Shown in pieces: positions 8,873 to 21,000 of a stretch of DNA of 51,035 nucleotides. Every line of letters begins with the position of its first letter. Position 1 is the first letter of the stretch. The notes under the pieces are model-generated. The model did no database searches, was not told where the DNA came from, and saw only the letters and a list, made by a program, of their open reading frames with translations. The stretch comes from Aureococcus anophagefferens (Eukaryota; Sar; Pelagophyceae; Pelagomonadales; Pelagomonadaceae). A program made the position numbers and the translations under genes. The stretch is taken from positions 732,257 through 783,291 of the forward strand of contig NW_008705562.1 in assembly GCF_000186865.1 (NCBI RefSeq). The letters are read 5' to 3'.

Positions 8873-10099
8873 ATGAGCCGCTTCGCCGGCACGAGCGAGG
8901 CGGCGGTCAGGGAGGAGATCGCCGGCGACGTGCGGCGGCTGCTGCAGGCGTCGGGCGTGTCCGGCGCCCGGCCGACGCGCGAGAGCGTCGAGGCGGAGGC
9001 GCTGCGGCTCGAGACGGAGCGCATCTGCGCCCGGTTGAAGGCCGAGGCGCGCGAGCGCTGCCGCGGCGTCCAGGCCGAGTACCGGCGGCTCGTCGGCGCG
9101 TACTGCTCGCCGCGGCCGGTCGAGTGCAGGGCAGGAAAAGAGAGCGACCCAACTTCAAAGGCTCCTATCTCGGCCGTTTTCCACTCGTTTCGGCTGATCT
9201 TTGGACGAGCGATCATCTCTCGGAACGGCCTCGAAGCGTGGATGCTTTTTCCGGAACGCGCGCGCGCGGAACACTCACGTTGAAGCGAAACCTTGAATCT
9301 CTCTTTTCCTGCCCAGGTCGAGTGGCCGCGCGTCGCGCGGCCGCGGCTCGAGTGCGCGTTCGTCGAGTTCCGGCCCCTGCCGCACCTCCGCGCGCTCGTC
9401 GCGAACGCCATCCTCCGGCTCCGCTGCGACGTGTCCATCGTCTGCGGCCGCGGCAACGCGGACTTGGTCGAGGGCCTCGCGGCGACGATCGGCTACCCCG
9501 TGCGCGTCGTGCGCCTCGACGTCGGCGACGTCGACCGCGAGGCCTACAGCGCGCTGCTCGCGTCGCCGGCCTTCTGGCGGAAGCTGCGGGGCGACTGGGT
9601 GCTCATCCACCAGGAGGACGCGCTCGTCTTCGACGGGTCGCGCGTCGACGCGATCCTCGCGGGCTGCGAGGCGAACGGCGTCGTCTACCTCGGCGCGCCC
9701 TGGCGCGGGCCCCAGGTCCTCGACTGCTGCGTGGGCAACGGCGGCTTCAGCCTGCGGCGGCGCGACGCCATGCGCGAAATCTGCGAGGCCCGCGACATCC
9801 GCGACTTCCCCCGCGGCGCGTTCCCCTTCCAGGACCCGGCGGAGCTCCACCCGGAGGACATCTTCTTCGCCTACTGGGTCCGCAAGGACCATCCGCCAAA
9901 GTCGCTCGACGCCTGGCTCCGGCTCGCGGTCCTCTTCTCGACGGAGTCCGTCCCCGACGGCGGCGTCGCCCTCGGCGGCCACCAGTTCTGGCTCGCGGAC
10001 GAGGACGGCTGGCGCGACCGCGCGCACGCGGCGCTCTCGGGGACCCTCGGCCCGCCGCGGCCCCCGGGGGCGCCGCGGCGGCCCTTCGCCCTGCGGTAA
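8873..10099 (+). CDS. DUF5672/glycosyltransferase-like protein
   Basis: A 342-residue product of exons 8873-9118 and 9317-10099. Residues 1-82 form a charged, probably coiled helix. The rest resembles the DUF5672 family, often found with glycosyltransferases. It has VEFRPLPHLRALVANAI (family 'vE.R....l..vl.N') near the start, then DWVLIHQEDALVF, YLGAPWRG, VGNGGFSLRRRDAM and HPEDIFFAYWV. The QEDA, GNGGFSLR and PEDIFF blocks are the recognisable signature. No signal peptide or membrane anchor is clear from the first exon. The activity is unproven. The intron is introner A3. A conserved downstream element follows the stop at 10218-10289. Confidence 0.72.
9119..9316 (+). mobile_element. introner element A3
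   Basis: A 198-nt intron flanked by perfect 8-bp duplications GTCGAGTG (9119-9126 and 9317-9324). The ends CAGGGCAGGAAAAGAGA and TCTCTTTTCCTGCCCAG form a near-perfect terminal inverted repeat. Splicing gives Arg-Pro-Val-Glu-Trp in phase 0. Confidence 0.95.
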
Positions 10100-10474
10100 C
10101 TTTATATCGTCGAACTTCAATAACTTCGAAGCATTCCAATCTATCAAAACGAAAGCGCTGCGAGATCGGATCTCTAAACGAAAGTGGAGTCAGGACAACA
10201 CGCGGTCTCTCCCCGGCCCCGCAGCGCACCGCGCCCAATCGAAGCCCCCCCCCTTGTTTCTCAAACGCGAGGACCTTTCCTGCAGCGTATGCCAGAGCGC
10301 GAGGCGTATCCCGCCTGCAGCGTTGTAATTAGCATACCGATGATCGAGCCATCCAGCCCCCGCGTCGCGAAGTGTTTCGAGTCGACTTTTGGGGCTATTC
10401 GAGTTTCGAGTACACAGCATACCAGATTATGAACAGCGCGCGGGTCACACACGACCCAAAAAGGCGCGCGGGCG
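10100..10474. other. intergenic region between convergent genes
   Basis: This 375-nt stretch is clearly less GC-rich than the genes. It holds the downstream element at 10218-10289, a run of nine C near 10245-10253, and a second CTGCAGCGT near 10316. No protein or RNA gene is visible. It separates the convergent stops at 10099 and 10475 and probably carries both 3' UTRs and polyadenylation signals. Confidence 0.5.
10218..10289 (+). repeat. downstream (3'-flank) element, copy 1
   Basis: The element has an ordered set of blocks: CCCGCAGCGCACC, a poly-C run, AAACGCGAGGACC and CCTGCAGCGTA. The same order recurs after the stops at 30035, 33782 and 48225. This copy begins 118 nt after the stop at 10099. 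Confidence 0.5.
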
Positions 10475-11866
10475 CTAGGCGTTGCGCTGGAGCCACTCGG
10501 CGATGTCGCTTCTCATCACCTGGTTCGTGACGAGGTGCTTGTGGGGGAGGGGCTCGCCCGTGACGGGCGACGTGTCGTTGTGCTGCAGCCACTCGGCGAT
10601 GCAGGCGCGCTCGAACGTGTTGCCGCAGGCCGTGAAGACGGGGTCGCGCATGAGCTCCAGGCCGATGGGGCAGTGCCAGCTGATGGGCGGCGACGACGCG
10701 TCGGCGCGCTCGTCGCGCGGCGGCGGCGCCGCGGGCCGCCGTCGCGCGAGCGCCGCGAGGAGGCGGCTCCGCGGGCCCGTGGGGATGCCCATGGAGCACA
10801 GGTCCTCCGCCGTGAGCAGGGCGAGGGAGGCGTCGTCGATCTCGTGGTCCGCGAACGTGCCCCGGAAGCGACTCAGGTCCAGCCTGTCGAGGAGCGCGGC
10901 GACGCCCGCGTCGTCGAGCCCCGTGTCCGGCGGCGGCGGCGGCGCGGGCGGCGTCGGCTCCGGCTGCTTCGGCGCGTAGCAGGGCGGCTCCGGCTGCTTC
11001 GGCGCGTAGCAGGGCGGCGTCGGCTCCGGCTGCTTCGGCGCGTGGCAGGGCGGCGTCGGCTCCGGCTGCTTCGGCGCGTGGCAGGGCGGCGACTGCTTCG
11101 GCCGCGGCCGCCGGAGCTCCGGGCTGCCCCGGAACGACCGGCGCCGCGCGGGCGACGCGGGCTGGGGCGAGCCCTGGGAGCCCGCCGCCGCGAAGGGGTT
11201 CGCCACGCCTCGCAGGCTCGGCCGCCGCCGCGGCCGCGCGTTCCGCGGCGACAGGGGCGACTGCCTGCCCTTCGGGGACGACGTCACGCTCCCGGGGCTC
11301 GCGGACGTCGCGAGGGCCTCGAAGGGGTTGCGCCGCACCTGCACGGGCGGCGGGCGGCGGCAGCGGAGGAGGTCGTCGTCGTCGACGACGGCGGGCCGCG
11401 GCGGCGGCGGCGGCGGGAGCGGCGCGGCCGCGGGCGCGTCGTCGGCCTCGGCGACGCTGTCGCTCGTCGTCGCGTCGCTGTTCCCCCGGGGCCGCGCCTT
11501 GGGCTTCTTGGCCTTCTTCTTGCCCTTGCGCGGCGCCTCGGCGTCGAGCTCGCTGAGGAGCGCCGCGGCGGCGGCGTCGGCCCTCTCCGCGGCCGCGGCC
11601 TCGAGCGCGGCGGCCTCGCGTCTCGCGGCCTCGCGGCGGAGCTTCGCCTCGCGGCGCGAGGCCTCGGGCCTCGGGGCCCGCGCGGCTCCGGCCTCGTCGG
11701 CGGGGCTCGGGTCGGCGGCGGGCGGTCCCGCGGGCGCGCCGGCGCCCGCGCGCGGGAGGGCAGCCCGCGCGTCCTCGTCCTCGTCGAGGCCGCTGTAGTC
11801 GATTCGGCAGACCTCGGCGTCCTCGACCTCGTCGCAGCGCGCGTGCCGGCTCCGGATGGACCGCAT
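10475..11866 (-). CDS. SAM-domain and U-box protein (putative E3 ubiquitin ligase)
   Basis: A 463-residue intron-free protein. The N-terminal half is low-complexity, with acidic, Ala/Arg-rich coiled and Pro/Ser-rich stretches and a basic GKKKAKKPKARPRG cluster that could act as a nuclear signal. Four near-identical PPC(H/Y)APKQPEP repeats follow at roughly residues 260-305. A SAM-like helical domain comes next (AALLDRLDLSRFRGTFADHEID...LLTAEDLCSMGIPTGPR). The C-terminal 75 residues form a U-box: WHCPIGLELMRDPVFTACG, then TFERACIAEWLQ, SPVTGEPLPHKHLVTN. U-boxes recruit E2 enzymes without zinc; the SAM domain probably supplies oligomerisation or substrate contacts. The gene is divergent from the giant gene (218 nt between starts). 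Confidence 0.85.
   Translation of the reverse strand: MRSIRSRHARCDEVEDAEVCRIDYSGLDEDEDARAALPRAGAGAPAGPPAADPSPADEAGAARAPRPEASRREAKLRREAARREAAALEAAAAERADAAAAALLSELDAEAPRKGKKKAKKPKARPRGNSDATTSDSVAEADDAPAAAPLPPPPPPRPAVVDDDDLLRCRRPPPVQVRRNPFEALATSASPGSVTSSPKGRQSPLSPRNARPRRRPSLRGVANPFAAAGSQGSPQPASPARRRSFRGSPELRRPRPKQSPPCHAPKQPEPTPPCHAPKQPEPTPPCYAPKQPEPPCYAPKQPEPTPPAPPPPPDTGLDDAGVAALLDRLDLSRFRGTFADHEIDDASLALLTAEDLCSMGIPTGPRSRLLAALARRRPAAPPPRDERADASSPPISWHCPIGLELMRDPVFTACGNTFERACIAEWLQHNDTSPVTGEPLPHKHLVTNQVMRSDIAEWLQRNA
10950..11088 (-). repeat. coding minisatellite in the SAM/U-box gene
   Basis: Four tandem units of 30-36 bp (core CTCCGGCTGCTTCGGCGCGT on the plus strand) encode PPC(H/Y)APKQPEP(T). 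Units differ mainly at the His/Tyr codon and in whether the Thr-Pro spacer is present. All length changes are multiples of three. Confidence 0.85.
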
Positions 11867-12084
11867 GGGCGCCGCCCCGGCGCGGCGCGCGCGGAACCGT
11901 CACGCGCGTATTCGGAAGGAGGGGGATGTGACGCCGCGAACAACAAAGGTTTTGAACACACACGCTGCCCAGATTGGGCTGCAAAGTTGAACCGCAACAA
12001 ATCTACTCAAACCGTCCGGCAAAGCTCTTTCAAAGGATGGGCAGCTTCTAGTCAGGCTCCGAGCCGCATGATCGCTTGAGGACC

Positions 12085-15000
12085 ATGGCGGCGGAGGCCT
12101 CGGACGCGGCGCTGCTCCTGAAGTTCAGCGACGAGCACCTTCACGCCGTCGACGAGGACGACGGTCCCTGCGGGCACTTCCTGCCGCCGCCGACGACGGC
12201 GACGCGCGTCAAGAGCGAGGCGCAGCGCGTCAAGGCCGAGGAGCGCGTGCGCTTCGTCGGCGGCGCGCACGCGGCGCTGGAGCGGCTCGAGGACGTGCGC
12301 CAGCTGCTGCTCGGCGAGGGCCTGCGCGACGGGCTCGCGGGCCGCGGCCGGCTCGAGGCCGGCGGCGGCGCCGCGCCGTGGCGCCGGGCCCTCGAGGCGC
12401 TCGAGGGCCTGCGCGTCACCCTCGCCGCCGCGCGCGCCGTCGAGCCCGAGCCGCGCGTCGTCGAGGAGGCGGCCCTCGAGCGCCGCGGCGCCGCGACGGT
12501 GACCAAGGGCGACATGCTCACGCAGGCCAAGGCCACGCAGCGCGCGATGGCGCTGAACCTCATGTTCGAGGAGCTCGCCCGCGAGTCCCTCGGCGAGACG
12601 GAGTCCGGCGAGGTCCTGGAGCGCGCCGCGTTCTGCCCGCTGTCGGGCTTCGTCGCCGCGGCGGGCCTCGAGCCGCCGTTCGTCCGCGACGAGGCGCTCG
12701 GCGACGACGGCGGCGGCGGCGGCGACGCCGCCGACGGCGGCGACGAGCGCGCCGACGACGCGGCGACGCCCGCGGCCCTCGACGCGCCGTCCTTCGCCGA
12801 CGACGACGACCACTCCGTGGCGACGGGCGGCCCCGCGGCGCCGCGGTTTCTGACGGCCGCGGGCGAGGCGTCGATCGCGCACGTCGTGGAGAAGGTCTTC
12901 GCGGACGACGACGAGGCGGGGCTCGTCGAGTCCCACGAGGCGCTGAAGCTCGTCGTGCGCCGCGTGCAGAAGCGGCTCATGGGCCTCTGGCTCGAGGCCG
13001 CGCGGAGCCGCGGCGACGGCCGCGCGTCCGTCGCGCGCGCGATCGAGGTCGTCGCGGAGGCCGTCGGCCGGTCCGCCGGCGAGATGACGGACTGCCTCGC
13101 GCGGGCCCTCGCCGCCAAGTACGAGCTCGTCAACGACGCCGGGCCCTTCGCGCACTGGGACCGCGTCACGGACGAGATGCGCTGCGACCACGAGATGGTG
13201 CTGAGCCGCGGGGCAGGGAAAGAGAGCGAACTTCCCCAACTTCAAAGGCTCCCGTCTCGGCCGTTTCCCACTCGTTTCGGCTGATTTTTGGACGAGCGAT
13301 CATCTCTCGGAAGAGTCTCGAAGCGTGGATGCTTTTTCTGGAACGCGGAACACTCACGTTTAAGCGACCTTGAATCACTCTTTTCCCGCCCAGGTGCTGA
13401 GCCGCGCGCGCGCGCACGCGATGTGCGTCGAGGCGTCCAACGGCGCCAAGTACGCGCTGGAGCGGCGCCAGGCCGTGGAAGGGCGCCTCTTCGAGCACCG
13501 GCGGGCCCACCGGCGCGCGGAGCGGCTGCGGAACAACTTCTTCGAGCTCCGCGACGTCTGCCAGAAGGCCGTCGTGCCGGACATCCGGAAGCTCCAGGCG
13601 GAGTACGAGCACATCTACGAGGACCTGACGCGGCGCCACATGGGCGACCTCGACGACGTCACGGAGACCTTCGCCCAGCTGAGGAGCAACGGCTGCTCCG
13701 ACGACGGCGGGCGGCCCCCGTGCCAGTACGTCGCCGACAACGAGGACCGCGACTCGCTGCCGTACCTCAAGCGCGTGCTCACGGACAGCGTCCACGCGAC
13801 GAAGCTGATGCTGGGGCCCGCCGTCACGAAGCTCCGCGAGGACGTCGTCGCGTCCCTGGGCCTGAGGCCCGACGAGCTGAGCGTCGACGTGGGCCCGCCG
13901 AAGCACCTCGACCGCGCGGTCGAAAAGGCCGCGGAGGACTACGAGCGCGACTACTCGCGGCTCATCGACCTGAGCCGCGCGTCCATCGTCTGCGGCGCGT
14001 CGAGCGACGTCCCGGCGGGCGACGCGCCCGCGGGGCCCCGCGCGCCCGCGACGGTGTCGTCCATCGCCGTGTTGGTCGAGGTCGTCCGCGCGGTCGCGCG
14101 GCTCCACGAGTCGCACGAGATGCGCGTGCTCCGCTTCAAGAACCGCTTCGCGATCCGCTGCGACCCGCCGGGCGGCTACCGCGACATCCAGCTCGTCGTC
14201 AAGTTCCGCGGGCTCAAGCACCTGTGCGAGCTCCAGGTGCACCTGCGGGACTTCAAGGACCTCAAGGACCACGGCGGCCACGCGACCTACGACATGACGC
14301 GCCAGATGCACATGTTCGACAAGGAGTTCACCTCCGCGAGCGACCGCTGGGCGCCGGAGGTGCCGGGGCTGCGGGAGCGCGTCGACACGATCTGCCGCCG
14401 CATCGAGATGGGCGCGCTGAGTCAGCTCACGCTCGACTACTCGACGCTCGACGAGATGATGGCCCAGCAGCTCGCCATCGCCCTCACGTCCGACTCCTGC
14501 CAGCTCTCCGTGCTGAGCCTGCGCAACTGCCAGGTGTCGGACGGCGTCGTCGCGTCCGTCGTCGGCTCGGGCGGCGCCGTGCTCCGCGACGTGCGCCTGG
14601 GCTCCGAGGACTTCGTCAACGGCGAGTTCGGCGACGACGGCGTCCACGCCATCACGTCGAGCTGCGCCGAGCTCCACAAGCTCGACCTGGACCGGTGCCG
14701 CGCGTCGCCGCGCGCGCTCCGCGCGCTCGGCGGGCTCCGGAGCCTCCGCGTGCTGAGCCTGCGGGACTGCGCCTTCGCGCAGCCGAACCTGGGTTTAGAC
14801 GACGGCGTCGTCGACGCGCTGACGGCCTGCCCGTTTTTGGCGGAGCTCGACGTGAGCCGGAGCAAGCCGCGCGACCCCGGCGCGGCCGCGCGGTGCGTCG
14901 ACGCGCTGACGCGTTTGGCGCGGGCCTGCACGCTGCTGCGCGTGCTCGGGGTCACGGGCTGGGGGCTCGGCGACGCCTTCGTGGCCTGCGTCGCCGGGAG

Positions 15001-18000
15001 CGACGACGCCGAGGACCAGGAGCCCGCGCGGCCGCGGACCGCGCGGCCGCGCGCCGCGGCCGCGCCCGCGGCCGCGCGGCCCCGGAGCGCGCGGCCCTCC
15101 GGCGCGGCCGGTGCGCGGCCCGGGCGCCGGAGCCGCGACCGGCGCGCGCCCATCCGGCTCGAGGCCCTGCGCCTCGGCGCGACGGGCGCGGAGTCGCGGA
15201 ACGCCGCGCTGTCGGTCGCGGGCGTGTCGCGGCTCGTGCGCCGCTACAAGAGCCTCCTGGAGCTGGACCTGACCTGGTGCGCCGTGGAGCCCCGGGCGCT
15301 CCGCGAGCTCGCCAAGGCGCGGAGCCTCGCGTCGCTGGACCTGTCGGGGACGCTCGACGCGGCCTGCGACGGCGCGACGCGGCTCCGCTACGCGGGCGAC
15401 CTGGGGTCGCTGCTGAACCACGGCCACGCGCTCACGTCGCTGTCCCTGCGCCACTGCCCGCTGGGCGTCGACGGCGCCCAGGCCGTCGCGACGGCGTTGA
15501 AGAACAACCGGACGCTGCTGGACCTGGACCTCGCGGACGCGGGTTTGGGCGACGACGCGATCGCGCGGCTGAGCGAGGGCCTCGCGCGGAACAAGACGCT
15601 CGGCGGGCTGGGCCTCGACGGGAACCGCTTCGAAACCTGCGCGTCGCTCGCGCGGAGCGGCAGCCTCGCGCGCCTCTCCCTGCGGCGCGTGCCGCGCTTC
15701 TCCGCGGCGTCCGCGCGCGCGCTCGGCGCGGCGCTCAAGGGCAACGGCGCGCTGCGGACGCTGCGGCTGAGCGCGTTCGCGACGCTCCACGTCCAGGACC
15801 TGCGGGGCGACGTCGGCGTCCGCGCGGAGCAGCGCCTCGCGCTCTGCGACAAGCAGCTGAGCAGCCAGGACTACGCCGTCGTGTCGCGCCTGCTCGAGGC
15901 GAACAAGAAGCTCACGGCGCTCGACGTGAGTGGCAACGACACGGGCGCGTCCTGGGCCGACGACGTGCGGTCGCTCTTCGACGACGCGGCGGTGGTTCGA
16001 ACGCTGCAGACCGTCAAGGTCCACGCGCACACGCTCGACGTCAAGAAGATCTGCGGCGGCGAGCACGTCGAGTACGCGCGCGCGGGCCTCGCGCGCATCG
16101 ACGCGTTCGCCGTCGCGGCGCTGCTCCGGCACAACACGCACATCCGGGTCGTGGACCTGTGCCACAACGGCGTCCAGTCCGACGCCATCGTGGACCTCTG
16201 CGACGCGCTGCGCGGGAAGACGAGCCTGAGCTCGCTGCTGGTGGCGGGGAACAACTTCGCGCCGCGGAGGCACGCGCCGCTCTTCGCGCGGTCCGGCGAC
16301 GACGGCGCCGCGGCGCCGCTCGACGCGTCCTCGCCGCTCTGCGCCGTGACATGCCTCATGGTCGTCGACTCCTGGGCCATCCTGAAGGAGGACACTACCT
16401 TCGCCGTGAAGAGCGCGCTCAAGGGGGCCCACACCTTCGAGGACAAGCAGATGCAGCTCCTCTGCGGCGTGCTCTGCACGCACGACCGGCTCCGATCCCT
16501 GGCGCTCAAGGGCGCGGAGCTCACGGAGGCCGGCGTGCGCGATTTGGTGGTGGCGCTGGGCCGGAACCGGACGCTGGAGACGCTGGACCTGCGGGAGTCG
16601 CTCGCGCCGCCCGCGTCGTCGGAGGCGCACGCGGAGAAGTCGTTTCCCGATCTGGACGACGGCGACCGCGTGGCGTTGAAGTGGCGGTCCCTGGACCGGA
16701 CCTGGTACGCGCTGGCCCTGGATCTCGGCGCGGCGCTCGAGGGCCACGAGCGCATGGACGCCTGCCACATCTTCCCGCTCTGGACCGTCCGCAAGGAGGA
16801 GTTGGGGGGGAGGAGTAGCGCCTTGGCGAAGGCGCTCGCCGCGGACCGGCCGCCGATCCTGGTCAAGTACCTCAAGAGCAACTCCCACGTGCGCCTCGGC
16901 GCGCGGCCCCTGGAGCACGCGGGCACGGACACGATCGACGAGCCGCCGCTGTTGCCGCTGGAGGTCGCCGTCGCGTCGCGGCTGCTGCGCGCGAACCGGA
17001 GCTTGGTCGCGCTCGACGTGCGGGGCCTGGGGCCCAACGCCGACGTCTGGCTCGACGGCGGCGGCGAGAAGCGCGCGGGCGCCAACGACGTCCTATTCGA
17101 CGTCGTCGAGAGCCACGCGGCCAAGCTCGAGACGTTCTCGCTCGTGTCGGGCGAGGCGTGGCGCGCGGCGAAGCTCCACACGGTCATCTCCGCGCCGAAG
17201 CTCCGCTACCTCGAGCTCCGCCACTGCGGCCTCACGGCCCAGGTCGCCCACATGCTCTTCACGTCCCTCAAGGTGCTGGAGACGTCGGGCAAGGCCGCGC
17301 CGCTCGAGGTCGTGTCGCTCGACGAGAACGATTTGGACGACTCGGTGCTGGCGTCGACGAAGCCGCCGGCCATCGGCGACATCGTCGACGTCGACATCGT
17401 CCCCGAGGAGCTCGACGCGCTGCGGGCCGCGCTGAAGTTGGATGTCGAGGCGCGCGTGGACGCCAAAGCTCCCCCCAAGCTCGCCGTCGACGTCGCGCTC
17501 GGCGAGTCCCAGTCCGCGGCGGCCTTCGAGGACGCCGTGCTCGACGCGCTCTGCGGCCCCGCGGCGGTCCACGGCCTGCCGCCGAACGTGCGCGTCTGGG
17601 TCGAGGACGACGTCATGACCGCGGTCGCGTCCGACCTCGGCTTCGAGAATTTGCGCGACGCGGAGGACGACCCGGCGTCGGGCCCCGCGAAGCACGCGCG
17701 CGGCGGCGGCCTCAAACGCCAGGAGTCGCGCAAGTGGCAGGGCGCGGCGCTGCCGACGACGCCCCAGCCCGACGACCGCGTCGCGCCGTCCGTCTGCGTC
17801 GCCGGGTTATTACTGACGTACGACCGCGGCGACGCGGGCGACCGCGCAGTTTTGGTAGCCCAGGGCCCCAAGGACGAGGCCGATGGCTTCGAGCGCGCCA
17901 AGGGGCTGGGGAGCGCCAAGGCCGAGGCCTGGACCGTGCCCCTGCGGCGCGGCCTCGCGCTCGCGGACCCGGCGGACGTGCTCCGGTGGGCGTCGGCGCG

Positions 18001-21000
18001 GCTCCGGGCGACGCACTTCGACTGCCGCGTCGTCGAGCGCGTCTTCGGCGACGAGGACCACGGCTTCCAATTGGTCGTCGTCGCGACGCCGCCCCATGAC
18101 GACCCGGAGCGCGACGGCTGGGTTCGGGCCTGCGGCACCGCCATCGACGGCGCGCTCAGCGACGCGCCCTGGGCCGGCGGCGCGGCGGCCGGCGGCGAGC
18201 ACGTCGACCGGCGGCGCTTCTCCGTGGCCTTCGCGTCCGGCGAGGCCGTCGGGCGCGAGGCGCGGTGGACCCTGGACCTGGCGCCCTGCCACCTGCCGGC
18301 GACGGAGCTCGTGGGCTTCGCGGCGCACGAGTTCTCCGAGGGCCACGGCGGCGAGGTCACGTCCGTCGCCGTGTCCGGCGACGGCAACTGGGTCGCGACG
18401 GGCTCCTGCGACAAGACCGCGCGCGTCTGGGACGCGGACTCGGGCGCCTGCCTCGCGACGCTCACGGGCCACGGCTCCTTCGTGCGCGGCGTCGCGTTCT
18501 CGCCCGACGGGACGCGCGTCGCGACCGCGTCGCAGGACCACACGGCCAAGGTCTGGGACGCGGCGACGGGGTCGTTGCTGCGCACGCTCGAGGGCCACGA
18601 GCTCAGCGTCAACGCCGTCGCCTTCTCGCCCGACGGCCACCGGCTCGCGACGGCGTCGCGCGACAAGACGGCCCTCGTCTGGGATTTACGGGACGACGCC
18701 GCGCCGCCGGTCGTCCTCGAGGGCCACGACTCGTGCGTCAACGGCTGCGCGTTCGCGCCCGACGGGTCGCGCGTGGCGACGGCGTCCAACGACAAGCGCT
18801 GCATCGTCTGGGACGCGGCCACGGGCGAGGAGCTCGAGAGCCTCGAGGGCCACGAGAACTGGGTCGAGGGCTGCGCGTTCTCGCCCGACGGCGCACGCGT
18901 CGCGACGGCGTCGCAGGACCACCACGCGCGGGTCTGGGAGGGCGGCGTCTGCGTGATGACCCTGGCGGGCCACGGCAAGCGCGTCAACGGCGTCGCCTTC
19001 GCCGGCGACGGGGCGACGCTCGTGACCGCGTCGGACGACGAGACCGCGAAGCGCTGGGACCTCGCGACGGGCGCGTGCCTCGAGACGATGCACCACCGGT
19101 CCGAGGTCAACGCCTGCGCCTTCGGGCGCGGCGGGACGCTCGTCGCGACGGCGTGCAACGACCGCACGGCCAAGCTCTGGGACGCCGCGACCGCGGCGCG
19201 GACGCGGACGCTCAACGGCTGCGTGCGGACCGCGGTCGCGGAGGACGCGTGCTTCTGCGTCGGCGACGTCGTCGACTGGGACGAGGGCCGCCTCGAGGGC
19301 CGCGTCGCCGGAAGACGGAGCGGCGGCGCGTACCGCGTCGCGCGCGGCGACGGCGAGGTCGACGTCGCGGGCGCCGCGCTGCGACTCGTCCGCGCGCGGC
19401 CCATCTCCTGCGAGCGCGTCGCGGGGCGCCTCGAGGAGGTCCTCGGCGACGCCTACGCCTGGCGCGTCGCCCGCGTCGACGGCGACGGCGCCGCGGCCGT
19501 CGCCGCGCTGCCCGTGGCCGTCGCGCGGCCGAGCCGCCGCGGGACCGTCGTCGGCGTCCGCGCGGGCAAGTTGCACGCGAAGCCCAAATTCGACGTGTCC
19601 TACGACGACGGCTCCTTCGAGGCCGCCGTCCCCGCGGCGCGCGTGCGCCTCGAGGACGACGCCGCCGAGGGCTCGCCGCGGCCCGGGCCCTTCGTGGCGC
19701 CGCGCGCCGCGGGCAAGGCCATGGCGGCCATCGGCGCGTGGCTCGGCGACTGCGCGACGGTCCGGGCGCTGAGTTTGCGAGATGTGAACCTGTGGACCGT
19801 GCGGGGCCCGCTCTGCGAGGGGTTGGCTAGGGCGCGACGGTTGGAGACGCTGGACATCGCGGGCAACCCCTGCTGCGACGAGCGGGTCGCGGGGCCCGGC
19901 TCCGCGGCCCTGCAGGCGCCGGCGCTCGCGGGCGCCGTCGCGGACAGCGCGCTGGCCCACCTGAGGCTGGGGGCGCGTTTGATCGACACCCGGTCCCTTC
20001 TGCGGGACGCGTCCATCGACCTGACGTCCGACGCGACGTGCTTCGCGCCGCTCGAGCGCGCGGGAGCGCGGGACAAGGGTGCGAACTTCCCAACGTCAAA
20101 GGCTCCGATCTCGGTCGATTTCCACTCGTTTCGGCTGATTCTTGGACGAGCGATCATCTCTCGGAACGGTCTCGAAGCATGGATGCGTTTTCTTGGAGCG
20201 CGCGCGCGCGAGACACTCACATTGAATCGACCTGCTCCCGCGCAGGTGCGCGGTCGTCGCGGCGCTCGCGTCGCGGAACGACGCGCTCGAGCGGCTGACG
20301 GCCCGGGGCTTGTTTCGCGACGACGGGGACACCTTCGCGGCGTTTCTGGGGCACCTGCGGCCCGCGCGGCGCCTGCGGCATCTGGACCTGTCGGGCAACG
20401 GGCTGGGCGTCGCGGGCGCAACGCGGCTGCGCGAGTGGCTCTTCGCGCGGCGGTTGCTCGCGGGGAGCCGCGCGCTCGAGAGCCTCGTGCTGCGCGACGA
20501 CGACCTCGTGCCCCGCGCCGTCGAGCAGGTGCTGCTGGGCGGGCCGCGCGGCAAGCCGCCGCGGTCGCCGCGGCTCGACGCGTTCTCGCTGCCGGAGCCG
20601 CACCACCGGAGCCCGCGCGAGGCGTCGCTCCGCGGGTCGCTCCGCGAGGCGTCGCCCGCGGCCCCGGGGAGCCACCACGGGCCCCTGGCGCCGCCGCCGA
20701 CGGACGCGCCGCGCAAGGCGACGGCGGACTGGCGGCGGAGGGTCGCGCAGCACGCGGCGAACGCGGAACGATGCCTCGGCGCGGTGCTCCAGGCGCCCGC
20801 GCGCCACGGGCCCGCCGTCGCCTGGCTCCGGGGCTTGGTCGAGGCCGCGGGCTTCCCCGCGGACCTAGACGACGGCGCCGTGCTCGACGCGGCGCGCGGC
20901 TGGCTCGCGGAGGAGCGGCGGCGCGGCGGCGCGGACGGGGCCGCGCGCGACCGCGGCGACGCCGCGGCCGCCGTCGCCCGGGCGGACCGCCAGTTTCAGC

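Noticed and set aside
17760..18150. Nudix hydrolase domain in the segment just before the WD40 repeats
   Set aside because: Strand pattern is suggestive (VAGLLLTYDRG, RAVLVAQG), but the Nudix box with its conserved glutamates is absent.
13500..20037. Splitting the giant gene into an LRR gene and a WD40 gene
   Set aside because: The frame is open for 6.6 kb with no stop, promoter-like composition or motif between the two regions.
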